IMG/VR virus record: IMGVR_UViG_3300014913_000014
Span: 1 to 59,724 of that record
From: a virus
Reading direction: 5' to 3' (one strand)
DNA: 59,724 nt
Shown here piece by piece: positions 17,763 to 26,751 of this stretch. A program made the position numbers and the translations under genes. How positions within the stretch are numbered: position 1 is the stretch's first letter; each line of letters starts with the position of its first letter. The notes below the pieces were generated by a model. That model saw only the letters and a list, made by a program, of their open reading frames with translations. It had not been told where the DNA came from and ran no database searches.

Positions 17763-18484
17763 TTTTTTAGCTCATCCATTCCAAACTCAAGAAGTCTGTA
17801 TTCGTCAATCAAACGTTCTTTCAGTTGAGGAGCAATATTATCAAATTCTTCAAAGCTTTTGAAGGCGGGTTTCTTATAATTTGGGTCAGAGTATAAGGAT
17901 TTATATACGCACATCTGATAATAGTTGTTAGCCATTTCACTTGAACATAGCTGTTCAATAACTAGAGATTCATACATATTATATAATTCTTTTTCATCAA
18001 GTTTCTCTAATCTTTTTCTTTCTGATTTACGAATTTTATTCATTTCTTTTTCAATGGCTTTAGAATATTTTTGTGAATAATTGTCAACATCTTCTTGATA
18101 TTTCTCTAGGGCTTCTAGGGAAGCATCCCCTTTTGGCGGTGTTGGTTCTGGAACATCAATATTATTGATTGCTTGTTTTTGGATGTCCCCAATTCCAAGA
18201 AGAATGATTGCTCCAATAAGAGTATCTTTATCTTGAAATTCTGGAATCTCATTAACGAAAGCCTCTCTCATATCAGAACCGGGCGTTCTTAACTCTCTTC
18301 GCAGTCGTCCAGATTTTCTAAGTCCAAATACTCTTGCTTGTGCTAAATCAGCGTCACCGATTAATCGCATATAAAATGTTGCTGAATTACCGGTAAGATA
18401 GTCCGTTACCTTAACCTCTTTCTTATATTTGAATAGTTGAGTAATATCAACATCATTCCGTTCTGCACTTCTTTTTGTACTCAT
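17723..18484 (-). CDS. tail assembly chaperone (gpG-like)
   Basis: A 253-residue, largely helical, charged protein between the tail tube and tape measure genes, the standard place for tail assembly chaperones. The start is set at ATG 18484 (MSTKRSAERN) because GGAG precedes it by a few bases; an upstream in-frame ATG at 18523 lies inside a terminator hairpin and is unlikely. Near its end the codons CTA-AAA-AAA form a -1 slippery site; without slippage it ends at TAG about 13 codons later. Confidence 0.75.
   Translation of the reverse strand: MSTKRSAERNDVDITQLFKYKKEVKVTDYLTGNSATFYMRLIGDADLAQARVFGLRKSGRLRRELRTPGSDMREAFVNEIPEFQDKDTLIGAIILLGIGDIQKQAINNIDVPEPTPPKGDASLEALEKYQEDVDNYSQKYSKAIEKEMNKIRKSERKRLEKLDEKELYNMYESLVIEQLCSSEMANNYYQMCVYKSLYSDPNYKKPAFKSFEEFDNIAPQLKERLIDEYRLLEFGMDELKKLQGATDSQPSGQ
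17762..17768 (-). promoter_or_regulatory. -1 ribosomal frameshift site A_AAA_AAA
   Basis: On the minus strand the codons CTA AAA AAA TTG give the in-phase heptamer A_AAA_AAA, the strongest class of bacterial -1 slippery sequence. After slippage the reading frame runs without a stop through 100 codons to the tape measure gene. The position between the tail tube and tape measure genes is where this recoding is conserved in long-tailed phages. Confidence 0.8.
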
Positions 18485-18500
18485 CTTTTCTCCATAATTG

Positions 18501-18549
18501 AAAGGGACTACATTCAATATCATTAAAATATTGAGTATGTAGCCCCTTT
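18501..18549 (-). terminator. terminator/attenuator after the tail tube gene
   Basis: AAAGGG and CTACAT...CAATAT (18501-18520) pair with ATATTG...ATGTAG and CCCTTT (18529-18549) as a long, slightly interrupted hairpin ending in a short T run on the minus strand. It lies between the highly expressed tail tube gene and the chaperone gene and should reduce downstream transcription. Confidence 0.65.
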
Positions 18550-18580
18550 GTTAGTTATCCTTTTGGCTAATTTAATTTAG

Positions 18581-19771
18581 TTACGTTCGCTCGCCTTCAT
18601 ATATTCTTACTTCACCGGTTGTTGATTTGAAGTCAAATGTTTGCTGTGCGTTGGCATTAACATTTGAAGTAAATCCTTCACTAGTGATTGATAGTGAAGG
18701 CACATATACTGTTTTCAAAATAGTATATGGTAGCGTCTTATCTGCTGGGTCTTGTAACTTGATGTCCACATAGATTCCAGTTGCAGTAAATTCTGATACA
18801 CTAAATTCAGTATCAGAACTACTAAATTCACCTGTAGTAAACAGGCTAATAAGTTCTGTATCAGTATCCAAAACAGTGATAGTTCCGGTCACACTCGGTA
18901 CTTGTAACTGATATCCAACTACGTCTCGATTGCCCATTTCACGGACTGTTTCGGGATTGAATGTACCATTGATAGTAATAGATTGTACTCTATCAATACC
19001 ATTTGCAAGCAATTGTACCGGAACATCAGTTCCACGAATAGCCGCAGGCATTGAAGTATCGCTGGTATCTGACCAAACATCATCCGTTGATGGTGATTGA
19101 TAAATAGCAATACATTGATTTACACGGCTATCGCCGGTTGTCAAAGTTGTACCCGAGACTGAATATTCACCAGTGCTTGGGTTAGAAGCAACTTCATCAA
19201 GATATACGCCGTCCAAGATTACAGAAATACACTCATTTCCATTTTTCAGGGTTTCTGGTGTTTCTGACAAAGTAAATGTTGTTGTACCGGATGTAAATTT
19301 TTCTACAACAATATCATTTTTGAACCATCTTTTCTGAGTACCTATAATAGTATACTCTTCTGTTGATTCACCATCAACACTATAGTTGAATGAGAAGTCA
19401 CGAACCGTACATTTACGGGCATGTGCCATTTTCACGTAATCGTCTGTAGAATAGTCCCGAATGTGAACAAGCAGGTCCACATCGCCAATATCCGTAATGC
19501 TTACACCAGATGCAGGATATGCACTATAGTCTGTTCCTGTTAGAACTGAGAACAACTTAATTCCTGTGTCCATAGCCTGAAATGTAGCTGTTACGGCTGG
19601 TACGTCTTCAGTTGTACCAGCATGTAGACGGTTTCCCAACTCATCAATATCTGTTGATGGCCTGTCAGCAGTCAAGGTTAGACGCTGAACTCTTGGAATT
19701 ACCAACGCATCCCTTGCACCAACTAGTTTCAATTGGACATGCTTAGATGGAATAGCAACTCTTCTTGCCAT
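18581..19771 (-). CDS. major tail tube protein
   Basis: A 396-residue beta-rich protein with many Thr, Ser, Val and Asp residues (LTLTADRPSTDIDELGNRLH, SVTGTITVLDTDTELISLF). Length, composition, the terminator directly after it and its location before the chaperones and tape measure fit the tube subunit of a long tail. It could be argued as a sheath, but a separate smaller tube gene is absent, so a non-contractile tail is more likely. A GGAGA ribosome site precedes the ATG. Confidence 0.75.
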   Translation of the reverse strand: MARRVAIPSKHVQLKLVGARDALVIPRVQRLTLTADRPSTDIDELGNRLHAGTTEDVPAVTATFQAMDTGIKLFSVLTGTDYSAYPASGVSITDIGDVDLLVHIRDYSTDDYVKMAHARKCTVRDFSFNYSVDGESTEEYTIIGTQKRWFKNDIVVEKFTSGTTTFTLSETPETLKNGNECISVILDGVYLDEVASNPSTGEYSVSGTTLTTGDSRVNQCIAIYQSPSTDDVWSDTSDTSMPAAIRGTDVPVQLLANGIDRVQSITINGTFNPETVREMGNRDVVGYQLQVPSVTGTITVLDTDTELISLFTTGEFSSSDTEFSVSEFTATGIYVDIKLQDPADKTLPYTILKTVYVPSLSITSEGFTSNVNANAQQTFDFKSTTGEVRIYEGERT

Positions 19772-19782
19772 TTCGTTTTCTC

Positions 19783-20223
19783 CTAGGTTGCGTTATACTC
19801 TGTATAAAATCTGATTGTATTTCTCCAATACATCTTCTCTACCAAAGATGGAAAAATACGCACGGTAGCCACACTTATATCGAAGGGGCGTAAAAGCCCA
19901 ATTTGCGTTGGAGAGTCAAAGCCTTCATCATAATTATATACTGGAATGCCCGTTTCGATGTTATTCATGATAATAGACGTAATTTCATCCCTTTGTGCTT
20001 TGTTTAACGCAAGAATGTCAACTACCCAAAATCTTTCCCTTCTGCCGGTCCTACTTCCCAATTCATATTCACGAAATCTAATGCTTTGTGATTCTACCGT
20101 TACTGATGGCAGTTGCAAATCCTCGTCTGGATAACCATCATTAACTGTTATCATTGGATAGGGAGCCATCAGTCCTTTTAGCCAATAATATATGCTTAAA
20201 TCTTGCTTTCTCTCAATATACAT
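19783..20223 (-). CDS. tail terminator / completion protein-like
   Basis: A 146-residue alpha/beta protein directly upstream of the tail tube gene, where tail terminator (gpU/gp17-like) genes lie. Sequence features are modest: an N-terminal helix (YYWLKGLMAPYPMITV), then strands around LPSVTVESQSIRF and RFWVVDILALN. The assignment rests on position and size. Its start overlaps the stop of the gene before it. Confidence 0.5.
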   Translation of the reverse strand: MYIERKQDLSIYYWLKGLMAPYPMITVNDGYPDEDLQLPSVTVESQSIRFREYELGSRTGRRERFWVVDILALNKAQRDEITSIIMNNIETGIPVYNYDEGFDSPTQIGLLRPFDISVATVRIFPSLVEKMYWRNTIRFYTEYNAT

Positions 20224-21095
20224 TAGGTCCTTCGTACTCGCAATGCTACGCCAATTCGTCTTGTTTTTGTTACATACACATTGTATTTTTTAGAATCTGC
20301 GTAAAATTGAGCTAATATATCATATGGTTCATACGAATCTGGATTATCCAAAAACTTTTCAACCTCTCTAAGAACAATATTTTCTACTTGATTTTCAATA
20401 TTCAAAAGCTCTCGTGTATATATTAGCTGTGCTTCTCTTCTTGATTTTTCCAGGAAGAAGGTTCCCCTAAATCTTGGAAATGCTAAATTATTATCATGAT
20501 TTCCATATTCCAAGATAAGCCAATATGGTGCTCCACCTTCCCACTCCATAAGTCGGGCCTGTATGGTGGTTTTGTACAATTCTTGAGCATTAAGGCGCCC
20601 GCCTTCAGTATATTTATCTTCGTTTGCATATAAGTGTTCATCCATACCTATTCTTGCAGGCCCATAAATGAAGTCTCGCCAAAATTTTGCTCTTTGTGTT
20701 TTTGTAAAATTGCCACCACCTAAACCCAACGCTTCTCTTGCTGCCTCAATTCCATCTGCCCAATCTTCCCATGTTCCAGCATATAGCAGAGCTCCCTCTT
20801 CCAGATCAATTTGATCATCCATTACTTGAACTATTTTCTCATTATTAAATGTTCGAAGTAGCGGGTCTCTAAATTCTGGTATATCAAACTCTCCAGGTCC
20901 ATGACCGCCAGCCGGGGCCGCAATTGCTTCTTTAAGATTACCAAGTAATACCCGCATTATTTTTGGCATTGCTACCGAAAGTGCTTTAGCACGTACATCT
21001 TCATAAGGACGGTTGGTTACGTGTTCCTCAATCATCGCTGCCCATTGCTGAGCATTGTAGGTCATAGATTTCAGATCAGTTTCTAACTCTGGCAT
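20223..21095 (-). CDS. neck / head-tail joining protein, 290 aa
   Basis: A 290-residue charged protein without a clear family signature. A long first helix (VRAKALSVAMPKIMRVLLGNLKEAI) is followed by Trp-rich segments and a basic C-terminus (RRIGVALRVRRT). HK97 gp10-type neck proteins usually lie here, before the tail terminator, but are shorter (about 130 residues), so this may be an extended version. Start and stop overlap the neighbouring genes by one base each. Confidence 0.45.
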   Translation of the reverse strand: MPELETDLKSMTYNAQQWAAMIEEHVTNRPYEDVRAKALSVAMPKIMRVLLGNLKEAIAAPAGGHGPGEFDIPEFRDPLLRTFNNEKIVQVMDDQIDLEEGALLYAGTWEDWADGIEAAREALGLGGGNFTKTQRAKFWRDFIYGPARIGMDEHLYANEDKYTEGGRLNAQELYKTTIQARLMEWEGGAPYWLILEYGNHDNNLAFPRFRGTFFLEKSRREAQLIYTRELLNIENQVENIVLREVEKFLDNPDSYEPYDILAQFYADSKKYNVYVTKTRRIGVALRVRRT

Positions 21096-21328
21096 TATTT
21101 CATAGTTAGTCCTTCAATGTTTCCAAAGAAGGCTCTTAGAATTGAGCGGGTGTAATCATTGAAAGCGTCCAGAAATACTTTTCTAACAAATTTGTATTCG
21201 TTGCTTTCTTTATCCATGGTATCTTCTAGCTCCGCCAAGGCAATTGCTAGAAATTTATCCTTTTTTCTAGTAATAAAGCGAACAACGTCAATAACATCCA
21301 AACCCTCAATTATAACTTCCGGTTCCAT
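21095..21328 (-). CDS. small connector-region protein (77 aa)
   Basis: A 77-residue helical protein (VRFITRKKDKFLAIALAELEDTMD) lying between the Cys-containing connector gene and the neck protein, in TAATG overlap with the latter. No family recognised. GGAA sequence before the ATG could serve as a weak ribosome site. Confidence 0.5.
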   Translation of the reverse strand: MEPEVIIEGLDVIDVVRFITRKKDKFLAIALAELEDTMDKESNEYKFVRKVFLDAFNDYTRSILRAFFGNIEGLTMK

Positions 21329-21329
21329 A

Positions 21330-21776
21330 TTATTCTTCCTTTTCTTCTAGTGCCACCACAATTCTATTTACTGTAGGCACTCCTCTTAAGCTAATATCCT
21401 TCTTTACAAAAGTTTTTCCGTCCATTACAACATATTCCATGTTATTAATGGCATTAATATTAGCAGTAGTATACTTTATTTGGAATTGAGCATCGCCCTC
21501 TACCAAAAATCCACCCACAGTCCATATTGGTGTATCTACATTTCTCAACCGTACATGGGCTTTAACTGTCAAGCCTGATACTGTATTTATCCAATAAAAT
21601 CCACTACATGTCGGGCAAAGAGAGTTTACAGATAAATTAGTAACTGGGTCTAAACTACAACCAGATGCAGGACACGGAATTCCTGAAATAGTAACATATA
21701 TAGTAATATCTCTGCCAATAGCATCTCGTATTTCATCTATTACAGTTGTAGTATTAGGTGGCCACGTAATTGACAT
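21330..21776 (-). CDS. head-tail connector candidate with a four-cysteine motif
   Basis: A 148-residue protein with C-P-x2-G-C near residue 35 and L-C-P-x-C near residue 53, a plausible zinc or disulfide knuckle, followed by beta strands (GLTVKAHVRLRNVD, FQIKYTTANINAINN). Place in the order MCP, two adaptors, glycosyltransferase, this gene, neck protein suggests a head-closure or stopper role. Its start lies 23 bases inside the end of the glycosyltransferase gene. Confidence 0.45.
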   Translation of the reverse strand: MSITWPPNTTTVIDEIRDAIGRDITIYVTISGIPCPASGCSLDPVTNLSVNSLCPTCSGFYWINTVSGLTVKAHVRLRNVDTPIWTVGGFLVEGDAQFQIKYTTANINAINNMEYVVMDGKTFVKKDISLRGVPTVNRIVVALEEKEE

Positions 21777-23037
21777 TTATTTCCTCAAAAACCTTTTCAA
21801 ATTGTTTAGCAACGTTTTTCCAATCATACTTATTCTGTCTTACTAACCTGTAGGAATTTTGCCCCAACTTACGCAGCATCTCTCCGCCCTTTAACCAATC
21901 TTGATAAGCTAGTTCTAGCGCCTCTACTGTTCCATCCACGCTTACAACTTTTCCGCATGTATGAGTTATCTCATATAAATGGTCTGCGATAGTTGGAATG
22001 TATATTGCATTATCGCCCCACAATTCACGGGATACAGAGTGATCTCCTACAATTTGTGGTCGTCCGGTGGCGGCATGTTCCCAGCTGCATAGCCCCCAAC
22101 CCTCGCCCATACTTGTATTCAACCCAACATCGCAGGCATTATAAATCATATTCAATTTTTCATCTGGAACCCATGACAATGATGGACTGTTTGATGTGAT
22201 AATTAGCCGCTCATCGAATGAATATCTGACAGCCAGCTTTACAATATCCCACCCCATGTCCTGTGTACCCATATGAAGATATAATTTTACATTTTTAGGT
22301 TTATCTTTTACAAATTTTGCAAAAGCTTTTATAGTAATATCAATACGCTTTCTTGGTTGATTTCTATTAGCATTTAGTACAATGAAAGAGTTCAAAAGTT
22401 CTGGTTTTTGCGTAATTGGTAAAATTGCTTCTCTAGCAAGCTGCATTCCAGTTTTTATAATATTACCTTTTGCATCCTTAATATCTTTTATTGGATAAAA
22501 TGTATCTTTAGCCGTACCATGTGGAATTATTTCAATAATTGATGGATTGACGGCCCCCGTTTCTAAAATAACTCGTTTACCAAATTCTGTGTAAACACAT
22601 ACCTTTTTTACAAGTTCATTATAATCTCGAAACCAGTAAGCGTCATGTTCTGTGGCATCAACTGGAAAATACACAACAACAGGTATTTTCTCAATATTTG
22701 GAATTCTTCCTTTTGCTTCAATAATAAGTGCAAGATATTGTTGTATCACCCATGGGTCATTCAGAATAAAAATGATGTCGGGTCTAATTACCGCAATCAA
22801 ATTCACAAATCGTGCAAATCCCCACACATCTTGCATATTGGCTGTCGGAACAGCCGCAGGATAAATCTTATGGGCATACTCATGAGGATCGCCCCGATAA
22901 TTAATTGCTAGATGGTGTACTTCATAATTCTCACTTAAATTCTTAATTATATTATGATTTACTCTAGCAAATCCTGTTGGTGCAACGCCATCTCCTACCC
23001 AAAGAATTTTGGTCTTTTTTCCATTCCCTTTAGACAT
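21754..23037 (-). CDS. glycosyltransferase, GT4/GT-B family, inside the connector genes
   Basis: A 427-residue GT-B enzyme. The N-terminal Rossmann half begins KILWVGDGVAPTGFARV; the C-terminal half has the nucleotide-sugar motif of GT4 enzymes, GEGWGLCSWEHAATG (about residues 320-335, EX7E-like), and LNANRNQPRKRIDI linking the halves. It would transfer a sugar from a nucleotide donor. It is unusual among the head-tail connector genes; it overlaps the next gene by 23 bases, so it is cotranscribed with virion genes and might decorate capsid or tail proteins, or host surface glycans. Confidence 0.85.
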   Translation of the reverse strand: MSKGNGKKTKILWVGDGVAPTGFARVNHNIIKNLSENYEVHHLAINYRGDPHEYAHKIYPAAVPTANMQDVWGFARFVNLIAVIRPDIIFILNDPWVIQQYLALIIEAKGRIPNIEKIPVVVYFPVDATEHDAYWFRDYNELVKKVCVYTEFGKRVILETGAVNPSIIEIIPHGTAKDTFYPIKDIKDAKGNIIKTGMQLAREAILPITQKPELLNSFIVLNANRNQPRKRIDITIKAFAKFVKDKPKNVKLYLHMGTQDMGWDIVKLAVRYSFDERLIITSNSPSLSWVPDEKLNMIYNACDVGLNTSMGEGWGLCSWEHAATGRPQIVGDHSVSRELWGDNAIYIPTIADHLYEITHTCGKVVSVDGTVEALELAYQDWLKGGEMLRKLGQNSYRLVRQNKYDWKNVAKQFEKVFEEINVNYVAT

Positions 23038-23048
23038 TTTTGTCTCCT

Positions 23049-23540
23049 TTAGTCATATTCTCTCACACTGCCAACATAACCTGGCAAGTGACCTTTATTA
23101 GAGCTAGCTAGTCTTTTTTGTGGCGGCTTCAGAATGTTGGTCAGTTCAGTCCAATCTCTTTGAAGCATTTCGTCTTTTCTTCGGCTGGCTTCAATATTAG
23201 AATAAGATATTTCTGCATCTCTCCAAGCCCCGACACTCCAAGATAAGTTTTCCAGTTGTCCAGATTTTATAATAATAGCGGCCATCAAAATTATTGGTCT
23301 AATATCGCCTCTCTCAATTACTGGTGGCTCACTATGTAAAAATCTTACTGTCATATTACGGTACACATCATCATTTTCATCAACCAAGTATTTATAATTC
23401 CACCAGGGCTGTAATGTTTCGATGGCCGCTATTAATGATAGCCTCAACCACTCATCCAAATATCTATAACTAGTTGCATCTATATCGCCTAAATGAAGCC
23501 TTAACCGAGGAATCAAATATGAAAGATTCACAGTAGCCAT
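23049..23540 (-). CDS. head-tail adaptor-like protein, 163 aa
   Basis: A 163-residue helical protein, starting MATVNLSYLIPRLRLHLGD, a pattern seen in adaptor (gp6/gp15-like) proteins that extend the portal. It lies two genes after the capsid gene, the usual place. Assignment is from position and helical character. Confidence 0.55.
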   Translation of the reverse strand: MATVNLSYLIPRLRLHLGDIDATSYRYLDEWLRLSLIAAIETLQPWWNYKYLVDENDDVYRNMTVRFLHSEPPVIERGDIRPIILMAAIIIKSGQLENLSWSVGAWRDAEISYSNIEASRRKDEMLQRDWTELTNILKPPQKRLASSNKGHLPGYVGSVREYD

Positions 23541-23542
23541 TA

Positions 23543-24058
23543 TTATTCCTCAGATGTGGATTCTTTAGATGGAAGGTAGCCCTCCATTTGTAACTCAGTA
23601 AGCCTTTCCTCAATATGTTTGATGTATTTTTCTGATACATCTAATTCTCTAGCACGATTTAGTAGTCTAAATACAGGTGCTGGGTCTGTGAATTTATTGA
23701 GTCTATTCTTTAGAGCAAGAAACTTGCTTGCCAAAATTTCATCAATTTCTTCATCGGTTAGCACATTTGGTGATTTTTGTTGAGGCACCACTTTGCTTGT
23801 TAGAGCAAGTCTTCCAGCATCGAGGTGCTTTTTATTCATTTTCTCAAAAAATACGACTTGTTTATTTGTCCACAAGTCTACCACCATATTTGGAAGATCA
23901 TCCATATTTCCTGGTCTTCCTTCTAGAATAACCCCTTCTGGTTCTTCCGAGAAGGGATTAAGTACAACAACGTGAACCTTGCCCAAAATAGTCTTAATGT
24001 ATCGCTTAATCGGCTCGCCCTCTTGCATAGCAGAATAAGCATCGTAGTCCTTAACCAT
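23543..24058 (-). CDS. hypothetical protein after the capsid gene, 171 aa
   Basis: A 171-residue protein with an N-terminal beta part (GKVHVVVLNPFSEEPEGVILEG) and a helical C-terminus (DEEIDEILASKFLALKNRLN). A GGAG-like ribosome site precedes the ATG and a strong hairpin separates it from the capsid gene. Function unknown; a head-completion role is possible from position. Confidence 0.5.
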   Translation of the reverse strand: MVKDYDAYSAMQEGEPIKRYIKTILGKVHVVVLNPFSEEPEGVILEGRPGNMDDLPNMVVDLWTNKQVVFFEKMNKKHLDAGRLALTSKVVPQQKSPNVLTDEEIDEILASKFLALKNRLNKFTDPAPVFRLLNRARELDVSEKYIKHIEERLTELQMEGYLPSKESTSEE

Positions 24059-24090
24059 AATACTCTCCTTATTGATTTTAAAGGTTCTAA

Positions 24091-24115
24091 GGGGGGCAGA
24101 CCAAGTCCACCCCCC
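24091..24115 (-). terminator. GC-rich hairpin after the major capsid gene
   Basis: GGGGGG (24091-24096) pairs with CCCCCC (24110-24115), with an inner GAC/GTC pair and a 3-nt loop. It is 11 bases after the capsid stop on the minus strand. The T run is weak, so it may act as a partial terminator or an mRNA-end stabiliser. Confidence 0.6.
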
Positions 24116-24125
24116 ATATATTCAA

Positions 24126-25037
24126 TTATGACAAATCACCAAGAACAAAAATGCCCATAGCATTGTCAATGATTAAACCAAATTGCTGATAAATTTCCAA
24201 CATCCACTGTGGAGGAGTTGGGTTCATATCTGACCATTGCTTAGTTTTCACATCACCATAAGTGATGAATTCACCGACATTCTCACCAATAACAAGAATC
24301 TTATCGGTAGGTACTAAAGCATTGTAATCTTCTGGATTGTCCCAAACTTGTTCAACAACTTTGATCGGAACGCCATAATATTTTCCAAGCCATCCTGTTT
24401 GGCGAATGGCCTGAATATCATCTGGACTATAACCAACATTTGTGCCGTCACTCCAAAATGCAGCAAACTTAGTAATTGGAGTTACTGCGACACGAGAACC
24501 AACAATAGCTTTTGCTCCGCCGGTTGTTTGGTTAATAGTATTAATTGCATTTTCAAGCGAAGTTGCATCAATGGTTCCACCTACTGATGTAAAGTTGCTT
24601 GGAGTATTTGAGGCTGTCCAGATAGTTAAAAGGGCTGTAAACACCTTATTGATATAATAATCATTCAACTTTGCGGCCATTTCACGGCGAATCTCTTGAA
24701 TCGTACCAATTTCTCCGCTCTCAAGTTCCCACTGATTGTAGGTAACTTTCACATCGGCACCGTCAAGAACATAGTTCATACGTTCAGAAACGGTGATTTC
24801 GCTGGCTAGGTGCACTGCCCCTGGTACCAATGTACGTACCTTGATGCCCTTACGGACCTTCTTAACAAGAGAATCACCTGGCTTTAATCTTCGAGTATTT
24901 AGCAACCCTGAAATAAAATCAGTAGTAAGGTGATTTGGTTGTACATACTCTACGATAATCTCAGCCAATGCATCTCTCTTTAGAGGATCGGACATCATAG
25001 AAGCAATTGCTTCGGCTACTTTCTTTTCGTCTTTCAT
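24126..25037 (-). CDS. major capsid protein, HK97-fold type
   Basis: A 303-residue protein in the canonical position after protease/scaffold and decoration genes and before adaptors. Sequence fits an encapsulin/HK97-like capsid protein: an E-loop region around VRTLVPGAVHLASEITVS, a spine-helix segment (SGEIGTIQEIRREMAAKLND, about residues 108-127), and a P-domain with AKAIVGSRVAVTPI and FGLIIDNAMGIFVL at the end. No large delta domain is needed, as scaffold is supplied by the gene at 25656. Strong ribosome site GGGAGAT precedes the ATG. Confidence 0.8.
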   Translation of the reverse strand: MKDEKKVAEAIASMMSDPLKRDALAEIIVEYVQPNHLTTDFISGLLNTRRLKPGDSLVKKVRKGIKVRTLVPGAVHLASEITVSERMNYVLDGADVKVTYNQWELESGEIGTIQEIRREMAAKLNDYYINKVFTALLTIWTASNTPSNFTSVGGTIDATSLENAINTINQTTGGAKAIVGSRVAVTPITKFAAFWSDGTNVGYSPDDIQAIRQTGWLGKYYGVPIKVVEQVWDNPEDYNALVPTDKILVIGENVGEFITYGDVKTKQWSDMNPTPPQWMLEIYQQFGLIIDNAMGIFVLGDLS

Positions 25038-25056
25038 GGCTAGTTATCTCCCTAGT

Positions 25057-25635
25057 TTATAAAGTCCTAAATGTTAGTGAGTATTCTTCTAAATCGAATC
25101 TCTCAACTACCGCAATAGCACCTGAAGCGCTATATGCCAGCTTCCCTGCTTCTGACGCACCATCGTCTGCTTTATTTAATACTTCTAGTTTTGCACCAGG
25201 AGTAGCCAGTTCAGCACTGTAAACAAAGTGACCTGATGGAACGGTGAATACACCACGATCAAAAGCTAATGCCTGATATCCAGATGGGATTATAACGCCC
25301 TCTTTGTGACCAGGATATGTCAAATGCACATAGGCTGAAAATGGAACATTGCTGTTTTGGTCCCATCCGCCTCTACGTAGTGCATAAGTAAAACTTGGAG
25401 TCGGGATGAACATCTTGATTGGGCCTTCTGCGTTAGCGTTACTTACTGGCCATGTTAGGCAGTATTTAGCACTGGCCGCCTCTGTTGAGTCCGCAGGTAG
25501 TCTAACGCCAGGAAGGTCAACCTTGCTTCCAAAGTCGTAGTTTTCTGAATGACCTGTCAAGATAACCATACGACCTTCTGGAATGTCTTCTCCTGTTACA
25601 ACTCCAATAATGTCGGTATATTTATTGATTTCCAT
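25057..25635 (-). CDS. capsid decoration / stabilisation protein
   Basis: A 192-residue beta-rich protein between protease/scaffold and capsid genes, the location of lambda gpD-like decoration proteins. Beginning IIGVVTGEDIPEGRMVILTG resembles DUF2190-type beta-tandem capsid accessory proteins (early GEDIxxGxVV motif). The role is inferred from this motif and place. Confidence 0.55.
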   Translation of the reverse strand: MEINKYTDIIGVVTGEDIPEGRMVILTGHSENYDFGSKVDLPGVRLPADSTEAASAKYCLTWPVSNANAEGPIKMFIPTPSFTYALRRGGWDQNSNVPFSAYVHLTYPGHKEGVIIPSGYQALAFDRGVFTVPSGHFVYSAELATPGAKLEVLNKADDGASEAGKLAYSASGAIAVVERFDLEEYSLTFRTL

Positions 25636-25655
25636 CTCTTATTTCTCCAAAGTAA

Positions 25656-26729
25656 TTACTTACTCTTGTCTAGACTATGTAGAAATTCTACAACGTCTTT
25701 CTTTTCTACATCACCCTGAGTCTTCCCTTTTACATCAGGAAGTTTTGATGTGATGCTAATTGATGCTTCTGCCGAAGCGTCTTCTTCATCAGATTCCTGC
25801 TTGAAAGCAATAAGCTCCTGAATGAAAAAGTCTACTTGTTCATCACTCATAGCAAGAAGTTTTTCTTCACGCTCAGCAAAATATTCATCTGTGGCCTCAA
25901 GACCAGCTTCAGCAAATTTGCTACGAATAGCCGCCAATTTCTCTTCTTTTTCTTTCTCTGCGTCAATGGTTGCTTTGAAAGTAGCAAGCTCTTCATACTT
26001 TGGCTTTAGGTCATCCAGTTCTGATTTCAAGCCTGCCAACTCTTCTTCCATAGGACGAAGTTTTTCTATTTCGGCGGTAGCTGCTTTTAGCTCATCTTTT
26101 AGCTCATTAATCTCTTTATTTAGACCGGCAACGATTTTGTCGTGGTCTTCTCGATTAATGGTGTCCATAGTATTATTGTCTCCTTGATGATCTTCTTTTG
26201 ATGCTATCGCTGTAACAGGAGTTCTTCCCATGTATGAGGGCAGGCCCACAATTGTTACAGCATTCATCTCTATATTTCTTAGTTCCAATATACCCGATTC
26301 GTCTTTTTGAGATGCCTCAACGTCATAATTAAGTTCCCAAGAGACATCAATAGATTGTCCATTAGTATATCTTTCTTTTAGATATTTAATATCCTCTGGA
26401 CGTTCTTTTGTCCAAAGTGCTGCCAATGCAACAACATGATCATCCTTTTCGACTAAATGGGCAATTGAACCTAGAGGAAAAGTTTCATCATGTCCTTCGC
26501 TGATGTTACCCCTTGCCATTTTAATTGGCATATAAACAGCAGTTTTTAGAACATTTCCGAATTCCTCTTTAGGAATACGCATAGCATTGGCATTTGGCTT
26601 ATCATCAGTGATAACCATTTTCAGCCAAGCCACGTTGGGATTTAGAGAAATTGAAGCAACAGCTTCACCTAATTTCTCATCATCTACCATTAATTGTACA
26701 TCTTTTGCGATTATGTTGACAGTTTTCAT
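25656..26729 (-). CDS. prohead protease-scaffold fusion
   Basis: 357 residues in two parts. Residues 1-185 form an alpha/beta domain (LKMVITDDKPNANAMRIPKE, MNAVTIVGLPSYMGRTPV) in the position of a prohead protease. Residues about 190-320 are a continuous charged coiled coil (INELKDELKAATAEIEKL), the form of a scaffold, followed by a flexible tail. I cannot point out a certain Ser-His-Asp set, so the domain might be protease-like without activity. ATG 26729 is chosen: GAGGG lies 9 bases upstream, and an ATG at 26768 would overlap the previous gene by 17 bases. Confidence 0.65.
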   Translation of the reverse strand: MKTVNIIAKDVQLMVDDEKLGEAVASISLNPNVAWLKMVITDDKPNANAMRIPKEEFGNVLKTAVYMPIKMARGNISEGHDETFPLGSIAHLVEKDDHVVALAALWTKERPEDIKYLKERYTNGQSIDVSWELNYDVEASQKDESGILELRNIEMNAVTIVGLPSYMGRTPVTAIASKEDHQGDNNTMDTINREDHDKIVAGLNKEINELKDELKAATAEIEKLRPMEEELAGLKSELDDLKPKYEELATFKATIDAEKEKEEKLAAIRSKFAEAGLEATDEYFAEREEKLLAMSDEQVDFFIQELIAFKQESDEEDASAEASISITSKLPDVKGKTQGDVEKKDVVEFLHSLDKSK

Positions 26730-26751
26730 CGTATTTTGCCCTCTTTTTGCC

